DNA from: Spirochaetota bacterium
Lineage (GTDB): Bacteria > Spirochaetota > Spirochaetia > Treponematales > Treponemataceae
Direction: 5' to 3'
DNA length: 64,000 nt
Assembly (NCBI GenBank): GCA_023443865.1
Contig: JAEZST010000018.1
Span: 124,001 to 188,000, forward strand
The position numbers and the translations under genes are program-made. Positions 34,936-44,836 of this stretch are shown one piece after another. Numbering within the stretch: the first letter of the stretch is position 1; the number at the start of each line of letters is the position of its first letter. Below the pieces are notes generated by a model. The model was not told the origin of the DNA. It did not search any database and saw only the letters and a list, made by a program, of their open reading frames with translations.

Positions 34936-36575
34936 ACACCGACACCATCTCCCTTCTCGACAAGCACTTCGACCTCGCGATCAACGCCCCTGATGGCATC
35001 AAGCGCCTCCGCGAGATGATCCTCGCCCTCGCCATGCAAGGCAAGCTCGTCCCCCAGGACCCGAAGGATCACCCCGCTTCGGAACTTCTCAAGGAAATCG
35101 AAGCGGAAAAGAAACGCCTCGTGAAAGAAGGAAAGATCAAGGAACCGAAACCGCTCTCGCCGGTTAAACCAGAGGAAGTACCGTATGAAGTGCCAGAAGG
35201 ATGGGAGTGGTTCATGTTAGGCGAAATAATAGATGTTCTTGATAGCCAACGTAAGCCAGTTACAAAAAGCGATAGAAAAAAAGGGATTATACCTTATTAC
35301 GGTGCTTCAGGAATTGTTGATTATGTAGATGATTACATATTCAACGAAAAACTTGTGTTAATTGGAGAAGATGGAGCGAAATGGGGAAAAGGGGATAAGA
35401 CTGCGTTTATTATAAATGGGAAAACATGGGTTAATAATCATGCACATGTGATACGTCCTAATCGAAACTTAACTATTGATGAATACCTTGTTAATGTTCT
35501 AATTGGTTATGATTTATCTCAATATATCACAGGTATGACTGTTCCAAAGCTAAACCAAGCTCGTCTTGTATCTATCCCTATTCCTCTCCCACCTCTCGCC
35601 GAGCAGCGCCGGATCGTCGCGAAGATCGACGAGTTGATGGCGCGGGCGGAGGAGCTTGAGCGGAGGCGGGACGCGCGGAACGAGAAGCGGCTCGCGATGC
35701 ATCAGGCGGCGATCGCGCGGCTCCTTGACGCGGGGGACGCGAACGCCTCGCGATCAGGTCGCGATTTTATCTTCGCGCATTTCGGCGAGCTCTACAGAAC
35801 CAAGGAAAACGTCGCCGAGCTTCGCAAGGCGGTTCTCCAGCTTGCCGTGATGGGCCGCCTCGTGCCCCATGACCCGCAGGATAAACCGGCCTCGGAACTC
35901 CTCAAGGAGATCGAAGCAGAAAAGAAACGCCTCGTTCAGGAAGGGAAGATCAAGGAACCGAAACCACTCCCGCCAATCAAACCGGAGGAAGTACCGTATC
36001 AGGTACCGAAGGGATGGGAGTGGGTGAGGTTGGGAGATATAGGTAATACACAAACCGGAACAACTCCCGCAACAAAAGATCCTGATAATTATGGTGATTT
36101 TATTCCGTTTGTAGGACCGGGAGACATTCAAAATAGTAAAATTAATAACTCAAATACTAGCCTTTCAAAGAAAGGTTTGGACTATGCACGTTTGATTTCG
36201 AAAAACTCTATTTTAATGGTATGTATTGGTGGAAGTATCGGTAAGCATGCAGTCAATTCAATTGACTTAACATGTAATCAGCAGATCAATACTGTAACCC
36301 CTTATTTGATTTCAGTAGTTTACTTGTTTTATTCAATGGGAGCCTCTTTTTTTCAAAATGCTGTTATTGATAATGCAGGCGGATCAGCAACACCGATTAT
36401 CAATAAGCAAAAATGGTCATTAATCCCTTTGCCTCTCCCCCCGCTCGCCGAGCAAGACCGTATCGTCGCGAAGGTCGACGAGCTGATGATGCTCTGCGAC
36501 AAGCTCGACAAACAGATCGACGAGCGGACGGCGAAGGAAAGCGCGTTGCTGGAGGCGGTGGCGGCTCGGGTGTAG
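34932..36575 (+). CDS. hsdS: type I restriction enzyme, specificity subunit
   Basis: A 547-residue specificity protein with two target-recognition domains. Each TRD is preceded by the same framework (LLKEIEAEKKRLVKEGKIKE and a second copy with Q for K) and followed by PLPPLAEQRRIVAKIDELM or its near copy. The framework is GC-rich like the neighbours, but the TRD cores (about 35223-35582 and 36037-36431) are clearly AT-rich, indicating TRD replacement by transfer. The near-identical framework repeats could support TRD shuffling. The two TRDs read a bipartite DNA site that I cannot predict. Confidence 0.95.
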   Translation: MNTDTISLLDKHFDLAINAPDGIKRLREMILALAMQGKLVPQDPKDHPASELLKEIEAEKKRLVKEGKIKEPKPLSPVKPEEVPYEVPEGWEWFMLGEIIDVLDSQRKPVTKSDRKKGIIPYYGASGIVDYVDDYIFNEKLVLIGEDGAKWGKGDKTAFIINGKTWVNNHAHVIRPNRNLTIDEYLVNVLIGYDLSQYITGMTVPKLNQARLVSIPIPLPPLAEQRRIVAKIDELMARAEELERRRDARNEKRLAMHQAAIARLLDAGDANASRSGRDFIFAHFGELYRTKENVAELRKAVLQLAVMGRLVPHDPQDKPASELLKEIEAEKKRLVQEGKIKEPKPLPPIKPEEVPYQVPKGWEWVRLGDIGNTQTGTTPATKDPDNYGDFIPFVGPGDIQNSKINNSNTSLSKKGLDYARLISKNSILMVCIGGSIGKHAVNSIDLTCNQQINTVTPYLISVVYLFYSMGASFFQNAVIDNAGGSATPIINKQKWSLIPLPLPPLAEQDRIVAKVDELMMLCDKLDKQIDERTAKESALLEAVAARV

Positions 36576-36699
36576 ATTGAAACTTTGCGAGAGACGATTT
36601 CGCCCCTGCAACATCGTTCGTTTGAGGGGGCTCCGAACGAGGATTCTCGACCCTCGTAGCGCCTTCTGCCTCAATCTTGATTCTTAAAAGGAGTTCGGC

Positions 36700-37611
36700 A
36701 TGGACGTGGGACTTGACGAGACGGGCTTACGGATCGCGGTTTTTCAGTGGCTTCGGGAACAAGAGGCATGGAACAACGGCATATTCAGCGGACGCGCGCT
36801 CAACGAGGGAATCGCCGTCGCCGGGCGGCGCGTTACCCTGAAAGGACAGACCGGCATCTGGTTCCCCGCGGGGTGGACCATGCCCGTCTCGATCACCACT
36901 TCCAACAACGGGCCCTACAAACTGGACGACATCGGCGAGGACGGATTCCTCACCTACGCGTACCGGGGGACCGACCCCGACCACCGGGATAACGCGGGAC
37001 TCCGAAACGCCATGCGGACGAGAACCCCGCTCGTGTACTTCAAGGAAATGGACGGGCACCGGTATCAGGCGATATGGCCGGTCATCGTGCTCGACGACAT
37101 GCCCGAGCGCCTCTGCGTGCGGGCCGCGATTGACCCCGCGTACGGGGAACTGAAGCCGGGCATCCGGTTCGGCGACATCGCCGCCTCTCCGCTCGACGTG
37201 AGGCGATACGCCTGGGGACAAACGCGGCACCGGCTCCATCAAAACGCCTTCCGCGAGATGGTCGTGAACGCGTACGACGAACGTTGCGCGATCTGCCGGC
37301 TCAACCACCCGGAGTTGTTGGACGCCGCGCACATTATCCCCGATTCTGACGAGCGGGGAACGCCGGTCATTCCGAACGGATTATCCCTATGCAAGATTCA
37401 TCACGCGGCGTACGACAAGAACATACTCGGCATCGATCCCGAGTACCGCGTCCACATCAGGGAGGATATCCTTCACGAGCGGGACGGGCCTATGCTCAAG
37501 CACGGACTGCAAGAACTGGACGGGTCGAGCTTGATACTGCCTAGGCGGGTGGCGGAGCGGCCGGATCGGGAGCGGCTCGAGGTGCGGTTTGCGGAATTCA
37601 GGAGCGCGTAG
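36700..37611 (+). CDS. HNH endonuclease with an N-terminal recognition-like domain
   Basis: A 303-residue protein. The C-terminal half is an HNH nuclease with CAICRLNHPELLDAAHIIP, NGLSLCKIHHAAYDKN and the two CxxC-like metal positions of this family. The N-terminal 170 residues (GRRVTLKGQTGIWFPAGWTM onward) form a beta-rich domain that I do not recognise; in related predicted restriction endonucleases such a domain is proposed to read modified bases. A type IV, modification-dependent role is an inference. AAAGGAG precedes the ATG. It sits between hsdS and a Vsr-like nuclease on the same strand. Confidence 0.75.
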   Translation: MDVGLDETGLRIAVFQWLREQEAWNNGIFSGRALNEGIAVAGRRVTLKGQTGIWFPAGWTMPVSITTSNNGPYKLDDIGEDGFLTYAYRGTDPDHRDNAGLRNAMRTRTPLVYFKEMDGHRYQAIWPVIVLDDMPERLCVRAAIDPAYGELKPGIRFGDIAASPLDVRRYAWGQTRHRLHQNAFREMVVNAYDERCAICRLNHPELLDAAHIIPDSDERGTPVIPNGLSLCKIHHAAYDKNILGIDPEYRVHIREDILHERDGPMLKHGLQELDGSSLILPRRVAERPDRERLEVRFAEFRSA

Positions 37612-37636
37612 TGGAGTCCTTTTCGTTGGCGGTAAA

Positions 37637-38134
37637 ATGGTAATCCGGAATCCGTTAATCGACCCGATCGGCGCGCCGCGGCGTTTGTTCGGGACGCGAA
37701 GACGCGGCAGATCGCCCGAGACGACGAGCCGTATCATGAGCCGCATCCGATGCAGGGACACGCTTCCCGAACGGATGCTCGGCGCCGCCATGCGGGCGTT
37801 GGGCTTGCGGTTGCGAAAGCAGGTAAGAGCCATCGGGAAACCGGATTTTGGCCTGAAGAAATATAAGCTCGCGATATTCGTGGACGGGGACTTTTGGCAC
37901 GGTCATGAATGGGCCTTGAAGGGGTACTCCGGACCTGAGGAAATGTTCCGGCGCTATCCGAAATATTGGCGCGATAAATTTCGCAGGAACGCGCGAAGGG
38001 ATTCGTTCGTGAACGAGACGCTTAAGTCCGACGGATGGACCGTGATCCGGTTTTGGGCCTCGGACGTGAAAAAGGACGCGACTAGATGCGCGGGCGTAGT
38101 GCTTGAGGCGATGAAAGAGCGCGGCTGGGTTTGA
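37637..38134 (+). CDS. vsr: Vsr-family very-short-patch-repair-like endonuclease
   Basis: A 165-residue nuclease of the Vsr family: RIMSRIRCRDTLPERMLGAA at the N-terminus, the zinc and catalytic region LAIFVDGDFWHGHEWALKGY, and the C-terminal DGWTVIRFWASDVKKD. Vsr nicks next to T:G mismatches that arise by deamination of 5-methylcytosine. The start at 37637 is chosen over an earlier ATG that lies inside the HNH gene. No C5-cytosine methyltransferase gene is in this window, which is unusual for a vsr and may mean the methylase was lost or lies elsewhere. Confidence 0.85.
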   Translation: MVIRNPLIDPIGAPRRLFGTRRRGRSPETTSRIMSRIRCRDTLPERMLGAAMRALGLRLRKQVRAIGKPDFGLKKYKLAIFVDGDFWHGHEWALKGYSGPEEMFRRYPKYWRDKFRRNARRDSFVNETLKSDGWTVIRFWASDVKKDATRCAGVVLEAMKERGWV

Positions 38135-38284
38135 TTAATAAATACTCAAATAGTTGATTCACTATATACAGTAATATACTTTGCGTCGGGATTTTACGTC
38201 GCGGCGCCTTGTCGCTCGCGAACGAGTTTTTCCTCATTCCGGTCCCTGGCCAATTACCGTCATTCGCCCCTATAATAGGTAATC

Positions 38285-39766
38285 ATGAGCGAAACCGGGG
38301 TCTTTTCGATAGTACCCGACAATTTCTTTTCTCCCCTCGCGAGCCCGAATCGCCGCCATTACGCGGCATTATTAATCCTCTATTGGAGGACCTTCCAGGA
38401 ATTTCCGCGGGGAGTGGAGCGGGCCGAACTCATGCGCCGGTTTACCGAGTATTTCGATCTTTGCCGCGACGCGGTGGCGGAAGAGGACGGGGAGCCGATC
38501 GGTGACACGGGGGAAATGGACGGGGCGGTTCTCGCTAATACTGAAGGCGAACTGTTCACCGGCGGCGAAGGCGATCTAGATACCGATGTGGCCCTCGTCT
38601 CGGAAGAGCCGGCGCGGCTTCAGGCCGGGCGTTTTTTGCGCGCTCTCGTCGCCGCTGGGTGGATGAGCATTGAGACGTTGGAAGATTATACCAAGATGGT
38701 AAACGTGACCTCCTGGGCCCGGCCCTTTTACGAGGCCCTTTCGCGCATTGATGAGGGGCATTCCACCGAATACGAAAGCCATGTGGTGGCGATTTATTCC
38801 CTTCTTTGCTCCGACGCGGCGGAGGATAACGGCCATTACGCGGTATTGAACGCCCACGAGTCTACGGTCGCCCTGAACGATTCGCTTAAGGCCCTCCTGC
38901 AGGGGATCAAGGACCATTACGAGCGTTTGGGCGGCTCCGACGGGGACGGTTCGGTGGCCGAGTTGCTTCATCGGCATTACGACCTCTATGCCCAGGAAAT
39001 CCTTGACGGGGCGTACAAACGGCTCAAGACCTCCGATAATCTCTCCCGCTACCGCCCCCGGATACTGAGGCGGGTGCAGGAATTGAAGGGCGATTCGGCC
39101 TGGCTCGCCGCCAGCGCGGCCAAATACGCACGAAGCGCGCGGATCGGGATTGACGAGGCGAAGGATCGCCTTTTCAGGATGCTCGATGAAATACGGGAAG
39201 TGCTCAAGGAACTCGACCCCCTTCTCGCGGAGATTGACCGGCGGAATATGCAGTATGCCCGATCAAGCGCCGAACGCCTCCGGCTCCTTTTGGAGCCCGA
39301 TTCCAGCCTGGCTAGCCGTTTCGCCCAGATAGCCCGCGCGGTCTCTCACCGAAGCGACTTACGGAACCTTCTTTCCCACCGGCTCTACCGGGCAGCGGTC
39401 CTAACGCCGGAATCGCGGTACCGTCGCTGGAACAGGACGGCCGAAGCGGCCGATTTTTCTGACCGTTCCCTGGCGGATGACGCGGAGTTGGAACGGGCCG
39501 AGGCGGAATTGCGGTTGCGCATCGCGAAGCAGCTTAATCCCGAACGGGTAGCTTCCTGGCTGGACGCGAAAGGCGGCAAGGACCGTCCCCTTCCGGCGGC
39601 CTCCCTCGTCGCGGATAGCGAATCCTGGGTACGCGTACTGTACGCCGTGCTTTACGCCGAATCGCGAGGCGAATCCTTCGGCTATACCGCGGAGCGGGAA
39701 GGGGAAGGGCGGGTCAGTTCCGGCCCGTATGACCTTCCCGATTATACCTTGAGGAGAAAACGATAA
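38285..39766 (+). CDS. jetA: Wadjet system protein JetA
   Basis: A 493-residue protein at the head of a four-gene operon. The opening MSETGVFSIVPDNFFSPLAS and the long helical middle match JetA-type kleisin/MksF-like subunits of Wadjet. The winged-helix ends are not marked by a catalytic motif. JetA links the JetC motor and JetB in a condensin-like complex that detects small circular DNA and delivers it to JetD for cutting. The gene abuts jetB directly (stop at 39766, ATG at 39767). The AT-rich 150 bases before it probably hold the operon promoter. Confidence 0.85.
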   Translation: MSETGVFSIVPDNFFSPLASPNRRHYAALLILYWRTFQEFPRGVERAELMRRFTEYFDLCRDAVAEEDGEPIGDTGEMDGAVLANTEGELFTGGEGDLDTDVALVSEEPARLQAGRFLRALVAAGWMSIETLEDYTKMVNVTSWARPFYEALSRIDEGHSTEYESHVVAIYSLLCSDAAEDNGHYAVLNAHESTVALNDSLKALLQGIKDHYERLGGSDGDGSVAELLHRHYDLYAQEILDGAYKRLKTSDNLSRYRPRILRRVQELKGDSAWLAASAAKYARSARIGIDEAKDRLFRMLDEIREVLKELDPLLAEIDRRNMQYARSSAERLRLLLEPDSSLASRFAQIARAVSHRSDLRNLLSHRLYRAAVLTPESRYRRWNRTAEAADFSDRSLADDAELERAEAELRLRIAKQLNPERVASWLDAKGGKDRPLPAASLVADSESWVRVLYAVLYAESRGESFGYTAEREGEGRVSSGPYDLPDYTLRRKR

Positions 39767-40432
39767 ATGAAGCCTGATCCTTCGGAGATCGCCATGATCG
39801 GGGAATTGTCGGACGCGGAATTCGATTCCTTTCGCGCCTGCGCCCGCGCCCTCCTGTCCCGCACCTTTATCATGCGGGGCATCGAACGGGAAGAGTCTCT
39901 TTATGAATTCGCCCTCAGGAACGTTCGCCTTTTGGAACTCTGGTTTTCCTGCGCGGATATGGAACTTCGCCGCGATGAGGGACTCGGGGTAATCGCCTGT
40001 CGTTCGGGCCATGAAATGCGCGCGCGCCTCGGTCGGGAGGAAACGGCGGCACTTCTCGTGGCGAGGCTTCTCTACGAGGAACAGCGCGGCGCCCTCAGGC
40101 TCTCCCGTTTTCCCTCGGTGACCGTGGGCGACTTTATACGCCGTTTCGCCGCCATTACGGGCCTTGAACCCAAGAAAACCCGGATGGCCGAAACCTTCCG
40201 CCGCTTAGCCTTTTTCCGCCTCATCTCCCTCTCCTCTGATCCCGCGGACCCGGAGGGCACCATGGTCTTATATCCCTCTCTCGCCTTGGCCCTGGATCAG
40301 GAGGCGATTGAGGAAATCGAGGCGGCCCTGGAACGGGAGAAAAAAGGCTCCGTCGACCGGATCGACGCCGATGCCGACCCGGCGGGCGATGCCGACCGGG
40401 ATATCGGGAGTGAATCGGAGGGCGACTCATGA
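39767..40432 (+). CDS. jetB: Wadjet system protein JetB
   Basis: A 221-residue MksE-like kite subunit (DUF4194 type), with helical winged-helix features: EFDSFRACARALLSRTFIMR, REETAALLVARLLYEEQRGA and ETFRRLAFFRLISLSS. Its acidic C-terminal tail (IDADADPAGDADRDIGSES) is of low complexity. In Wadjet, JetB bridges JetA and the JetC coiled coils. It overlaps jetC by four bases. Confidence 0.85.
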   Translation: MKPDPSEIAMIGELSDAEFDSFRACARALLSRTFIMRGIEREESLYEFALRNVRLLELWFSCADMELRRDEGLGVIACRSGHEMRARLGREETAALLVARLLYEEQRGALRLSRFPSVTVGDFIRRFAAITGLEPKKTRMAETFRRLAFFRLISLSSDPADPEGTMVLYPSLALALDQEAIEEIEAALEREKKGSVDRIDADADPAGDADRDIGSESEGDS

Positions 40433-43400
40433 TAACCCTGGAGCGCGTGCGCCTGGTCAATTGGCATTACTTTCGGGACGAAACCATACCTATCGGCAAT
40501 TTTTGCCTCCTATCGGGTGACAACGCCTCGGGAAAGTCCACCATCATCGACGCGATCCAGTTCGTCATCGCCTCGGACCTTCGTAAGGTGCGCTTTAACG
40601 CGGCGGCGGCGAATCGCGGCGGCGGGCGCGATCTCGCGGGTTACGTTCGGTGCAAGCTCGGAAGCGATTCCACGGAATACCTTCGGGGCGACGCGGTGGG
40701 CCATGTGATGCTCGAGTTTTCCGACGGGGAAGGCGGTTTTTCCGCCGGGGCCTGCGTTGAAGCCTGGAAGGACGGGCGGGTGTCTACCCGTTTCTGGATA
40801 GGCGACGGTCTGGAAGTTTCCCGTACCGTCGTGACGGCCGAATCTCTCTCTCCCCTTTTAGGTCGGCAATTCCAGGACGCCCTCGCGCCCCGGGGCGCAG
40901 CCTTTTACGATTCGAGCGCGGGCTTTCGCCGGGATCTTACCGCGAAACTCGGCGTATGGCGACGCATGAGCGAGACCAACCCTTACGTGGAAGCCTTTCT
41001 CCGGTCTCTCCACTTTACCCCCCTAGTGTCCGTGGACCAGTTCGTCTGCGACTATATCCTCGAGGAACAGACCATCGACCTTTCGGTGATGAAGCAGAAC
41101 CTCGAAAGTTACCGCCAGGCGGAAGACCTGGCGAAGGCAACCCGGGACCGGATCGCCGCCCTTTCCCTCATCCTTTCAGAGGGCGAAGACTGTCTCGGTC
41201 TCGAACGCGTAATCCTCCAGCAGGATTGGCTCAAGAAGCGCCTTGACCGGGACCGGATCGATGCCCTCACGCTCAAGGCGAGAGAGGAAGCCGATTCGCT
41301 CAGGCGGCGCGCGGGAGAGGTTGACGCGGAATTGCGTTCCAAGGAAGGTAAAAAACGTGCCCTCGAGGGGGAGCGGCGCGAAACCGAAAGCGCCCTCGCC
41401 AGGGACGACGCCCATCAGCTGTATCGATCCCTTACGGAGCGAATGGCCCAATTAACGCGGGAAGGGGAAAAAGCTACCGCCGATGCGGATCGCCGCGAGC
41501 TCCTCCTTTCCCAATGCGCTCCCCTCTACGCTCTCCTCTTCGCCGGCGAGGCTCTCGTCCCGGGCGCCCTTGAGGCCTCGGCGGAACGGGTGGACGCCGA
41601 ACGGGAACGCCTTGCCGCGTTAAGGCAGCGGAAGAGTGACGAGGCGGATGAAATCAAGGAACGGCTCGCCGATTCGCGCCTGGAGCTTTCCGACCTGGAG
41701 CGGGGAATAAGGCGGCTTCCCGAGGCCCCAGCCTCGCTCCGGGACGCGCTGAAAAAAGCCGGGATGGACGCGTGGATTCTGTGCGATCTCGCGGAAGTAA
41801 AGGATCCGGCCTGGTCGGACGCGGTCGAGGGCTGGCTCAATACGCTCCGCTTCGCCTGCATCGTCGAGCCCGACAATTTCCCGAAGGCGCTAAAACTGTA
41901 CGATTCCCTTCCCCGGTCCGTGGCGGGGGTTCCCCTTCCCGACATCGCGCGCATGGCCTCGGACGCGAAGGCCTCCGTAGCCCGGGAAGGTTCCCTCGCC
42001 CGGCTTGTGGATACCGCCAATCCCTGGGCCCGAACCTATCTCGACGCGGTCCTGGGCGACGTAATGACCACCGACCTCGCCGGCTTGAGGCGGTACCCGA
42101 AATCTGTCACCAGGGAATGCATGAGCTGGTCCCGTCATACGGCGATCCGGATCAAGGAAGAGGTGTACCGCGTCGCCTGGCTTGGGGCCGCCGCGCGGGA
42201 TCGTCGAAGGGAAGCGCTCGTCGCCGAGATAGAGTCTCTTTCCGCCGCCCATGGGCGTATCGCGGGGGAAATCGTTCGTATCGACGAAGGCCTTTCCGCC
42301 TGCCGCTCCCTTTCGAAATACCTCGTCGAGGCGGACCGTCTTACCCCGGCCGTTGAAGAACGGGAACGCATCCAAAGGGACCTCACCGAGTTACGGGAGC
42401 GCCTGGAGGCTATCGACACCTCCGCTTTCACGGGGCTTCAGGGCCGGCTCGACGAGCTATCCGTTCTCATCGCGGGGCTTGAACGGGAGCTCGCGGCGCT
42501 CCACGCCGAAGGGGGTTCTCTCTCTTCCCGTCGCGAGGCGCTCGAGGTTCGGATCGCGGGCCTCCAGGAAGAACGCGCGCGTGCGGAAGAGGCCTTTGTC
42601 CTGTTCCGCGATACACACGCGGAGGCGGAACGGGATTGCGAGCGGTACGTGAGCGAACGGCTCAAATCCCAATCGATCGACGAGATACTGTTGAATTTCG
42701 ATAAAGCGCGGACAGGCTTCGTTTCCCGCCTTGAAACCGCCTTGAGCGCTTTCCGGTCGCGGATCGCGAAATTCGGCGCTCAGTTCAGCGAGATCCTTAC
42801 CCCCGAACTTTCGGCCCTTCCCGGAATTCGCGCCCATAAAGACCGTCTCGAGGCCTCCGAGCTTCCCGAATATATCGATAAGATACGACAGGCCAAAATG
42901 GACGCCGAAAGGGAATTCAAGGAGCACTTCATCGCCCGGCTCAACGAGCTCATCGAGGAAGCGAAGGAAAGCTTCTCAGAGATCAACGCCACATTGAAAA
43001 GCCTCACGTTCGGACGCGACCAATACCGCTTCACCCTGACGGAGAAGGCTGAACGTCGCGGGCAAATCGAGGTGATCCGAAAGACCGCCGAGATAGCGGA
43101 GTATGAAAACAGCCTCTTCGACGCCCTCGTGGAAGGGGCCGACCGGGACGCGGCGAACGAGCTTTTCAACCGTATCCTCACATCGAATCTCGAATCGGCG
43201 GAACTCAGAAATCTCTGCGATTACCGCACCTACTTCACCTACGATATCCGGGTGCGCGACATGCAGTCCACGGACCCGGCTACGGGAAAGAACCCGGAGT
43301 ACTCCCTTTCCCGGGTGCTCAAGGAAAAATCGGGCGGCGAGGCCCAAACCCCGTATTACGTCGCCATCGCCGCGAGCTTCTTTCGCTTCTTTCGGGAGAA

Positions 43401-43641
43401 GCCGGACGCGACCGTGCGCCTCGTGGCCTTCGACGAGGCCTTCGACCGCCTAGACGATCAGAGGATCGCCCGGATCATCGACTTTTACCGCGACCTGGGC
43501 CTTCAGGTTCTCCTCTCGGTGCCCTCGGAAAAAATGGAATCCATTGCCCCGCACATGGACACGGTGAATCTCGTGGTACGCCGGGGACACCGGGCAAAGG
43601 TCGTCGACTTTCATGACGCTTCCCACTGGAGCGAGTCATGA
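40429..43641 (+). CDS. jetC: Wadjet system SMC-like ATPase JetC
   Basis: A 1070-residue SMC-type ATPase (MksB-like). The Walker A is G30-D-N-A-S-G-K36-S-T, the ABC signature SGGE is at 968-971, and the Walker B is VAFDEAFDRLDD with D1002-E1003. Between them run two long coiled coils flanking a hinge near residues 440-560. It is the loop-extruding motor of Wadjet, which drives along plasmid DNA. It is translationally coupled to jetB before it and jetD after it by four-base overlaps. No lesion is seen. Confidence 0.93.
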   Translation: MITLERVRLVNWHYFRDETIPIGNFCLLSGDNASGKSTIIDAIQFVIASDLRKVRFNAAAANRGGGRDLAGYVRCKLGSDSTEYLRGDAVGHVMLEFSDGEGGFSAGACVEAWKDGRVSTRFWIGDGLEVSRTVVTAESLSPLLGRQFQDALAPRGAAFYDSSAGFRRDLTAKLGVWRRMSETNPYVEAFLRSLHFTPLVSVDQFVCDYILEEQTIDLSVMKQNLESYRQAEDLAKATRDRIAALSLILSEGEDCLGLERVILQQDWLKKRLDRDRIDALTLKAREEADSLRRRAGEVDAELRSKEGKKRALEGERRETESALARDDAHQLYRSLTERMAQLTREGEKATADADRRELLLSQCAPLYALLFAGEALVPGALEASAERVDAERERLAALRQRKSDEADEIKERLADSRLELSDLERGIRRLPEAPASLRDALKKAGMDAWILCDLAEVKDPAWSDAVEGWLNTLRFACIVEPDNFPKALKLYDSLPRSVAGVPLPDIARMASDAKASVAREGSLARLVDTANPWARTYLDAVLGDVMTTDLAGLRRYPKSVTRECMSWSRHTAIRIKEEVYRVAWLGAAARDRRREALVAEIESLSAAHGRIAGEIVRIDEGLSACRSLSKYLVEADRLTPAVEERERIQRDLTELRERLEAIDTSAFTGLQGRLDELSVLIAGLERELAALHAEGGSLSSRREALEVRIAGLQEERARAEEAFVLFRDTHAEAERDCERYVSERLKSQSIDEILLNFDKARTGFVSRLETALSAFRSRIAKFGAQFSEILTPELSALPGIRAHKDRLEASELPEYIDKIRQAKMDAEREFKEHFIARLNELIEEAKESFSEINATLKSLTFGRDQYRFTLTEKAERRGQIEVIRKTAEIAEYENSLFDALVEGADRDAANELFNRILTSNLESAELRNLCDYRTYFTYDIRVRDMQSTDPATGKNPEYSLSRVLKEKSGGEAQTPYYVAIAASFFRFFREKPDATVRLVAFDEAFDRLDDQRIARIIDFYRDLGLQVLLSVPSEKMESIAPHMDTVNLVVRRGHRAKVVDFHDASHWSES

Positions 43642-44834
43642 CCGCGTGGGAGCTGACGATACTCGAGGAGCTTGCCCGGCGGTATCAAAAGTCTGCCCAC
43701 GCGACCGGGGGGCGGAAACTCAGGCTTCGTCCCGAGCAAGCCTTTCCCGCCCTTGACCGCCGAAACCCCGACGACTACGAATCCTTTCTCGAGTCCTGCG
43801 AGTCCCTCGAGAAGAAGGGCATTGCCACGATCGTATGGGCTCGGCGCGCAAAGGGCGAGAACCTGGAATCCCTCGTACTGGAAAATCCCGACGCCCTTTT
43901 TTCTGCCCTGGACCGCGCCTCCCCGTCGGATGTCTGCGCCGAAAGCAGGGCCGCCGCCCGGGTCAACGCCGAAGCAGGCCCCTTATTCGCCTGGCTTGCC
44001 GATAACCTTTCGCCCAAGGATCTTGAGAGCGACACCCTCGAACCCAGTCCAACCACGATTAACGATGCCGCCCGTCTTGCCCGGGCCCTCGAACTCGTAT
44101 CGAAGGGCGAGACATCGCCTAAACTTCCCCGCGCCCTGTCCGTGGAACTTTTTTCCGACTCGAAGCGGATCGAGCGGCTTCTCCGCGCCCTTCAAGGATC
44201 GCTTCGCCGGGCTGAACGGGCAGGCATAGCGCTTCCTCCCTTTGAACTCGCCGACAGGAGCTTTCCCGAAACCTTCGTCGCAGGTAGCCTTATCCTGGGA
44301 CTCCGCTTCGGCGGGGAAATATCAAACCCCTCGGGCTGCGTTCTGGGAATTCCCTTCGAAACCGCGGTAAAACTGGATATCCTGAGTCCCGTCCCGGTAC
44401 GGCCTACTTCCCCACGGCTCCTCAGCGTAGAGAATAAGGAAAGCTTTTTCGACCTTGCCTCGCGCCTCCCGTCTCTCCCCTTCGACGCCCTCCTTTACTC
44501 CGGCGGCCACCCGAACCGCGCCGTGCAAACCCTGATCCGGCGCTTCTCCGTATCGGGGTGGACTCTTCACCACGCGGGCGACCTTGACCCCGACGGTATC
44601 CTCATCCTTCAGGAACTTTCCGACGCCGCGGGTTGTCCCGTCATTCCCTGGCAAATGGACCGCGCTGTATTCGAGCGTTATCGCTCCCTAGGCCGCCCCC
44701 TTGAAGCCGAAGCCCACCGGCGAGCCCTTCTGGTTCGCGACGAGACGAGAAAACGCTCCGGCCTCGGGGAGCTCCTCGAGACGATCCTCGAAGCGGGCGT
44801 CATGGTAGAGCAGGAAATCATTTCTTATTATTGA
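43638..44834 (+). CDS. jetD: Wadjet system nuclease JetD
   Basis: A 398-residue protein with a TOPRIM-type C-terminal half. The catalytic residues appear as E265 in SVENKESFFDLA and the D315-L-D317-P-D319-G cluster in HAGDLDPDGIL, a DUF2399-like version. This subunit cuts DNA once the JetABC motor stalls on a small circle. The DUF2399-like TOPRIM suggests a non-type-I Wadjet, but I cannot fix the subtype by eye. It ends the operon; a toxin-antitoxin promoter starts three bases after its stop. Confidence 0.88.
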   Translation: MTAWELTILEELARRYQKSAHATGGRKLRLRPEQAFPALDRRNPDDYESFLESCESLEKKGIATIVWARRAKGENLESLVLENPDALFSALDRASPSDVCAESRAAARVNAEAGPLFAWLADNLSPKDLESDTLEPSPTTINDAARLARALELVSKGETSPKLPRALSVELFSDSKRIERLLRALQGSLRRAERAGIALPPFELADRSFPETFVAGSLILGLRFGGEISNPSGCVLGIPFETAVKLDILSPVPVRPTSPRLLSVENKESFFDLASRLPSLPFDALLYSGGHPNRAVQTLIRRFSVSGWTLHHAGDLDPDGILILQELSDAAGCPVIPWQMDRAVFERYRSLGRPLEAEAHRRALLVRDETRKRSGLGELLETILEAGVMVEQEIISYY

Positions 44835-44836
44835 AA

